Below the pieces are notes generated by a model. The model made no database searches. It was given only the letters and a program-made list of their open reading frames with translations, and was not told where the DNA came from. From positions 25,313-89,312 of the forward strand of contig CANQDD010000011.1 of assembly GCA_947591315.1 (NCBI GenBank): a stretch of 64,000 nt of DNA. The letters are read 5' to 3'. Shown here one piece after another: positions 60,049 to 64,000 of the stretch; within the stretch, counting starts at the first letter, position 1; each line of letters starts with the position of its first letter. This DNA is from an uncultured Clostridia bacterium. Lineage in GTDB: Bacteria; Bacillota; Clostridia; UBA1381. Position numbers and translations under genes: made by a program.

Positions 60049-62319
60049 TCACTGCTGATGCAGTGTTTCCAGCATCTGCTTGCATAACTCAATAAACTCC
60101 TCGATTGACATATCATTCTTTGAAATATCGCCCTGCGATTCTCTCTCAGTGAGGAAACGGCTCTCGTCGGGAGGCGTTTTTTCAAGGTAATATCCCAGGA
60201 TCTGCGCTCCGGGGAATTTTATCGTAAGACCGTTGTTTGTGTTTTGCACCTTTGCGGAGCTTGACTCCGACGAGGACGACGAAGCCGAGCTTCCGCTGAA
60301 GCAGAACACGCCGCCGCCCTTCGCGACCTGTTCCTCCATGACGCTGCGCACCGTGCTGCTCACTGATTCACCTGTTGACAACCGTATAGTAACGTCCTTC
60401 GCGATTACAAACGCGGCGGGGAAACACGGGAAGATACACTTGTTCATTTCGTCCAGCATTTTACTCTCGGTCATCTCGTCCTGATGTTCCTTGGGATTAT
60501 ACGAAATACGCTTTCCCGCAATGTTAAACATCTCATTGCTCAGCTTAAACACTCCCGGATTAAACCATGCGCGCGAAATGTCCACTTTCGTCACGTGAAA
60601 TCCTATATCTATTTTGGTGGTTTTATCTTTAAAAAAATTGTCGGAGCGGGACAACGCCTTTGATTCGGAATCGCTGTAGCCGCCAAGCCAGAACGAAATG
60701 CCGTGGTTTGACTCTGACGAGCTCGATGACAATGAACTGTTTGACGTTGTGGAGGAAGCGTCCGTGTTTATAATGACCTCCATAAATTCGTTTTCGGCTG
60801 CGCGGGCTGTAAGGTCTGTCGATTCGCTGCCCATCAAAACAGAACACTGTACCCTCGCCTGAATATCCTCGATTTGTCTGTTAACGTCGTCAAGCTCCCT
60901 GACAAGAGGAATAAGGACATCAGAAAACTTCATCGCTTTATCGGCGATAACGGCACGTCCCGCCTCGGCAAAAGCCTTCGCCGCGCCGACAAATTTCTGC
61001 TGCGCATCTAATGAGTCTTTCAAAAGTTTTTTTAAATCATTGATATTTATATCACTTTTTTTATCCTGCTCGCTGTTTGCTTTTTTGCACTGCATATCAT
61101 ATACAAAATCGAGACCCTTATCTTCACTTTCAAAGAAGCCGACTATTGTTTTTATCAAAGCCGCCGCACCTTCGCCGTAATTTGCTATCGCGGTATTGAA
61201 GCTGCTGTCATAAGCCGCTTTTTTCGCTTTCAACTCATTTATTTCGTTTTCAAGCACCTTGCTTTTGTCAAGCTCCTGAAATCTCTCGATTTGGCTCGCA
61301 AGCGACAGACGGCGCGCCGAGAGCGTTGTGTACTTCTGCATGAGCGCGTCGGGCGTATCGAGCAAATCAACGGCGGCAAAATTACTGTCAAGAAGCTTGG
61401 GCCAGTCGGACGGCGTAAGCGTGACAGGATATGTAGCGCCGCCGTCGGGATTGTATCTCTTAGCGTTTAAGACAGATGTTTTCGCCTCATAAAGCTCCGA
61501 GCCTACGCTGCTGTTTAATACCCCCTCTATGATCTGCATATCGTCTACGGAAAACAAACCGAGCAGCTTGCCGAGCTTCGCCTCAACCGCGAGCAGATAA
61601 GGCTCCGCCTCAATCTGATACCACTCCAGATACTCCTCCTCTGCCTTTTTCTTGTTTTCATCTGTATTGTCGGCATATTTGGCTCTTATTTCGGCTTTTT
61701 TGGCGCTCTGCACCTGCGCCCATTTGCGCTTTTCCTCCACCCATTCATCGTACAGACGGTAGAATATTTTTTGGAATGTCGCCTCTACGGGGCCGTCCTC
61801 AAACTCATATTTTATTTTCTTCATAAGCATTGAGCGCAGGACGTTTTTTGCCTTCGCAAGCTCCGGGTTGAGTTTCGGGGTAAGCACGTTCAGAGCGGAC
61901 AAAAACTGTATCGGGAGCGAGCGTCCGTTGTCACTTCCCGTGATGTGGCACGGATCGAAAAGCTTGTTTACGAGCCGCGATTCGTTTGCCGCAACCGTCA
62001 ACGGCTTTTCGCCTTCGGTGTCGTATTGGTAATCCGAAGGATTTAACGTCGTGCCCGGAGACATCATGCAGAACATTTGATCCTTGTTTGTTCCGCCTAT
62101 TACCTCGTTTATTGCATGATATATCTGATCGATTAAGGCGGGCTGTTCCTCATCATTATCCGGTTCGCCGCCGCTCTTCGGTTTACTGCCGCCCTTCGGA
62201 GGCTTATTGCTCCCGCTGTCAGACATGCCCGCATCATATTCGTACGGCTGTTTTTCAGGCTCGTCCGCGACGCCTTCGGGCAAATCAAAATCGTCCTGAT
62301 AGATGTTGTTTTCACTCAT
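60049..62319 (-). CDS. Large unrecognised coiled-coil protein with Ser-rich inserts
   Basis: 756 residues; not recognised. The acidic, Gly/Lys/Pro-rich N-terminus (1-60) is disordered. A helical region (~130-250) includes WVEEKRKWAQVQSAKKAEIR, and long helices around 330-490 follow. A beta-rich C-terminal half has IGFHVTKVDISRAWFNPGVF and CFPAAFVIAKDVTIRLS. Two Ser-rich linkers (about 530-548, with SSLSSSSSES, and about 675-690) interrupt it. No signal peptide or TM helix. It has GTG/ATG starts at 62328/62319, with ATG preferred. The operon with an amidase suggests a role with cell-wall lysis, phage-like structure or protein release, but this is only context. Confidence 0.55.
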   Translation of the reverse strand: MSENNIYQDDFDLPEGVADEPEKQPYEYDAGMSDSGSNKPPKGGSKPKSGGEPDNDEEQPALIDQIYHAINEVIGGTNKDQMFCMMSPGTTLNPSDYQYDTEGEKPLTVAANESRLVNKLFDPCHITGSDNGRSLPIQFLSALNVLTPKLNPELAKAKNVLRSMLMKKIKYEFEDGPVEATFQKIFYRLYDEWVEEKRKWAQVQSAKKAEIRAKYADNTDENKKKAEEEYLEWYQIEAEPYLLAVEAKLGKLLGLFSVDDMQIIEGVLNSSVGSELYEAKTSVLNAKRYNPDGGATYPVTLTPSDWPKLLDSNFAAVDLLDTPDALMQKYTTLSARRLSLASQIERFQELDKSKVLENEINELKAKKAAYDSSFNTAIANYGEGAAALIKTIVGFFESEDKGLDFVYDMQCKKANSEQDKKSDININDLKKLLKDSLDAQQKFVGAAKAFAEAGRAVIADKAMKFSDVLIPLVRELDDVNRQIEDIQARVQCSVLMGSESTDLTARAAENEFMEVIINTDASSTTSNSSLSSSSSESNHGISFWLGGYSDSESKALSRSDNFFKDKTTKIDIGFHVTKVDISRAWFNPGVFKLSNEMFNIAGKRISYNPKEHQDEMTESKMLDEMNKCIFPCFPAAFVIAKDVTIRLSTGESVSSTVRSVMEEQVAKGGGVFCFSGSSASSSSSESSSAKVQNTNNGLTIKFPGAQILGYYLEKTPPDESRFLTERESQGDISKNDMSIEEFIELCKQMLETLHQQ

Positions 62320-62469
62320 AACAGTCACTTCTTTCTTTTTTACTTTTGTAGTCTTTGCTTGGGCGTCCGCTGCAGCCGAACGCTTTTTATTTAACGGTAA
62401 AATTTTACCTTTACATTAAATATATTCCGGCAAATACAAAAATATGACCTATATTTCAAATTTTTGCAC

Positions 62470-62497
62470 AAAAAAAGAACGTATCGTCAGATACGTC
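62470..62497 (-). terminator. Terminator of the HMA/DUF1858 pair
   Basis: Minus strand GACGTATC-TGAC-GATACGTTC then TTTTTTT, just after the HMA stop. Confidence 0.65.
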
Positions 62498-62522
62498 CAA
62501 TTTATGCATATTTTCACCGCGA

Positions 62523-62777
62523 TTATTTTCCGAATTTGCCGAAAAGACCTTTCTTATACGGCTCGGACGTAACGCCCGTAACCTTGTAGCCCGCCTCGTC
62601 GATAACGTCGGTAAGCTTCGCGCCGTCGATCTCGTTTTCGGAAACGATAACCGTTTCGCCCTTTTTCGCGGACGAGGTCACTTCCTTAACGTCGAACGCC
62701 GCGCGAACCGCCTCGTTCGTGTGAGCCTCGCAGTGGGCGCACATCATACCCTCAACCTTTGCGATTGTCTTAACCAT
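62523..62777 (-). CDS. HMA-domain metal-binding protein (CopZ-like)
   Basis: 84 residues. A ferredoxin-like HMA domain with KVEGMMCAHCEAHTNEAVR (MxCxxC) and a KKGLFGKFGK basic tail. It should bind Cu(I) or another soft metal. No P-type ATPase is adjacent. AAGGAGG lies across the stop of the preceding gene, so the two are coupled. Confidence 0.87.
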   Translation of the reverse strand: MVKTIAKVEGMMCAHCEAHTNEAVRAAFDVKEVTSSAKKGETVIVSENEIDGAKLTDVIDEAGYKVTGVTSEPYKKGLFGKFGK

Positions 62778-62780
62778 GAT

Positions 62781-62990
62781 TTACGCCTCCTTTTTTGACG
62801 CGAGATACTCCGTGATCTGCGCGAGTACGGCGTTGCAGTCCAGACCGTGAACAACGCACGCCTCCTCGAGCGTCTCGCCTATCGACGAGGGGCAGCCTAC
62901 GCAGTGCATACCCGACTGCATCAGTATATACGCGATTCCGCCGTCATAATCGAGCATTTCGCCCATTGTTGTATCCTTTGTTATCTCCAT
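62781..62990 (-). CDS. DUF1858-domain small protein
   Basis: 69 residues: TMGEMLDYDGGIAYILMQSG, HCVGCPSSIGETLEEACVVH, LDCNAVLAQITEYL. This is the DUF1858 fold with a conserved CxxC, often near redox or iron-sulfur proteins. Function unknown; the partnership with the HMA protein suggests metal or sulfur handling. GGAGGA precedes the ATG. Confidence 0.82.
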   Translation of the reverse strand: MEITKDTTMGEMLDYDGGIAYILMQSGMHCVGCPSSIGETLEEACVVHGLDCNAVLAQITEYLASKKEA

Positions 62991-63064
62991 AACTCATTCC
63001 TCCGTTCTGATTATTTCCGCATTATATATTACCACGTTTGAACGGAAAAATCAAGCATGACGGC

Positions 63065-63105
63065 AAAAAAACGCAAAGGGATATTATGGGTATCCCTTCG
63101 CGTTC
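63065..63105 (-). terminator. Terminator of the tail-fibre-like gene
   Basis: Minus strand AACGCGAAGGGATA-CCCATAA-TATCCCTTTGCGTT then TTTTT; separates this gene from the DUF1858 pair. Confidence 0.75.
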
Positions 63106-63119
63106 CCGTTATTTAGCCG

Positions 63120-63848
63120 TCAGGCGTACACTCCGCCGTCGATTGTAACCGTGCTCGGCATCGTGTCGTCGAAGCCGCCGAAATCGACAACGGTACGCTC
63201 CGTATCATCGTCGTCTCCGCCGTCGAGCGAAGCGCCCTCGTACATTTCGCCGTACAGACCGCCGTCGTACACGCATACGCCGCCGAGCGTGTAAAGCTCG
63301 CCGATTTTTCTTGAAATATCGGCGCACACGCCGTCGAGGTAGTCCAGAAACGCCGTGTTTTCGAGCTTTTCGTCCGCCGACTTGTTCCACTTATACACTT
63401 CCTCCGCGGTAATATCCCCCAAAACCTCGGAGTTCGCGTGAGTGTGGGACGCGGCCTTGAGCAGTGATATTTCGCCGTCGAGCCGTGTGTCCTCGGTCAA
63501 GCGTTCCGCCGCCTCCGCGTTTATCATGCTCAGGAAATCCGCCCTCGCCGCGCGGATCCGCTCGGTAAGAGCGTCGTCCGCGTCGGTGCGGAGCTGCGTC
63601 TCGTTCAAAATTTTTAATGTGAGCTTTTCTTCGAGCTCGCTGTCCGCCTGCTTCCTCTGTGCCGTCTCCTCCCCCTGACGGTTCAGAAGCTCCCGCTTGT
63701 CAGCTTCACGCGCCGCGCTCTCGTCCGTGAGACGGTCGTCGAGCGCGTTGTGGGCGTCCTGCAGGAGCGCGAAATGCTGCGCCACAATGCGCCACCACTT
63801 GCTGAGTAAGGTAGTGGGCCTGAAGGCGCTGAAGTCGAGTTGAACCAA
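63120..63848 (-). CDS. Phage tail-fibre/baseplate-like coiled-coil protein
   Basis: About 242 residues. The N-terminal ~35 residues are hydrophobic/aromatic (TTLLSKWWRIVAQHFALLQD). A long heptad coiled coil (~40-145) is rich in Ala, Glu and Arg. Then comes SHTHANSEVLGDITAEEVYK, a motif typical of phage tail-fibre or baseplate proteins, and an acidic Gly/Asp tail (YDGGLYGEMYEG, GGDDDDTERTV). TTG 63848 is the likely start after GGAAGGGGG. No other phage structural gene is in the window. Confidence 0.6.
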   Translation of the reverse strand: MVQLDFSAFRPTTLLSKWWRIVAQHFALLQDAHNALDDRLTDESAAREADKRELLNRQGEETAQRKQADSELEEKLTLKILNETQLRTDADDALTERIRAARADFLSMINAEAAERLTEDTRLDGEISLLKAASHTHANSEVLGDITAEEVYKWNKSADEKLENTAFLDYLDGVCADISRKIGELYTLGGVCVYDGGLYGEMYEGASLDGGDDDDTERTVVDFGGFDDTMPSTVTIDGGVYA

Positions 63849-64000
63849 ACAGTTCACCCCCTTCCGCAATTTTGATACAAAAGCCGCGCCGCGTTCCCGT
63901 TACTGTATTTTTTCGGATAAGCTCCGCGCGCTTTTAACGGTGTGACATGACTTTTCGTATCTTTTATGGATATTATACCACACTTTGTATCTTTTGTCAA

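Noticed and set aside
1..64000. Long open frames antisense to most genes (for example on the plus strand over 32-757 or 41560-42315)
   Set aside because: They mirror genes with clear families, lack ribosome sites, and arise from GC-rich third positions on the coding strand.

Overview
The window looks like chromosomal DNA from an anaerobic, Gram-positive, probably gut-dwelling member of the Clostridia. The evidence is the strong AGGAGG-type ribosome sites, lipoproteins with clostridial lipoboxes, SLH, NlpC/P60 and copper-amine-oxidase-stalk surface proteins, a Cys-rich protein that may belong to the spore coat, and a 4-hydroxybutyrate dehydrogenase resembling the Clostridium kluyveri enzyme. 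Genus and species cannot be fixed from the sequence alone. Most of the DNA has moderate GC content, and a few AT-rich islands carry remains of mobile elements.

Layout. 1-1255: an AraC/YesN-like regulator. 1426-5093: an AT-rich island with the tail of a large serine recombinase, an intact SF1 helicase fused to a DUF2726-like nuclease, and a truncated, frameshifted XRE regulator. 5148-11434: a complete phosphate module (pstS-pstC-pstA-pstB-phoU-phoP-phoR), with a Pho-box-like array upstream of pstS. 11537-12021: mobile-element debris, namely a 239-bp repeat and a 40-residue MobA/MobL relaxase stub. 12090-25746: a polyamine region. agmatine deiminase and N-carbamoylputrescine amidase diverge from a LuxR-type regulator, which is followed by a P-II protein, potABCD, an aldehyde dehydrogenase, putrescine aminotransferase, 4-hydroxybutyrate dehydrogenase, a DMT permease and GABA aminotransferase. 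Together they encode agmatine -> putrescine -> GABA -> succinate semialdehyde -> 4-hydroxybutyrate. Promoter-proximal terminator hairpins lie in front of both arms. 25937-30513: a MATE transporter, then a second debris island (intact XRE gene, 5'-truncated surface protein, second copy of the 239-bp repeat, short secreted protein). 30664-37016: polar amino acid ABC importer parts, an SLH-NlpC/P60 protein, a PHP phosphoesterase and a phosphohexomutase.

37124-38721 is the most unusual stretch. It holds two tandem, promoter-driven, rod-shaped RNA genes with matching two-state terminators, an AbrB-zinc ribbon protein, and a VbhA/Fic toxin-antitoxin pair. The pair lies between two identical 34-bp terminator repeats, and its promoter is a near copy of the second RNA's promoter. 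38720-42300: fructuronate reductase plus a GH115 alpha-glucuronidase, for glucuronoxylan side chains. 42469-58985: mostly ordinary genes (apbE, a Cys-rich protein, HAD, MATE, recX, HD, threonine deaminase, GH3, holA, comEC, SH3-NlpC, GDPD, stalk-domain protein, YdcF). A tRNA-Lys(CTT) follows at 59147. 59274-63848 carries an endolysin-like amidase, an unrecognised 756-residue coiled-coil protein in the same operon, a small metal/redox pair (HMA + DUF1858) and a phage tail-fibre-like protein.

Four intergenic spaces (near 7.2, 35.1, 45.2 and 49.9 kb) are filled with modular palindromic repeats. Two of them have the same foreign module nested inside an arm.
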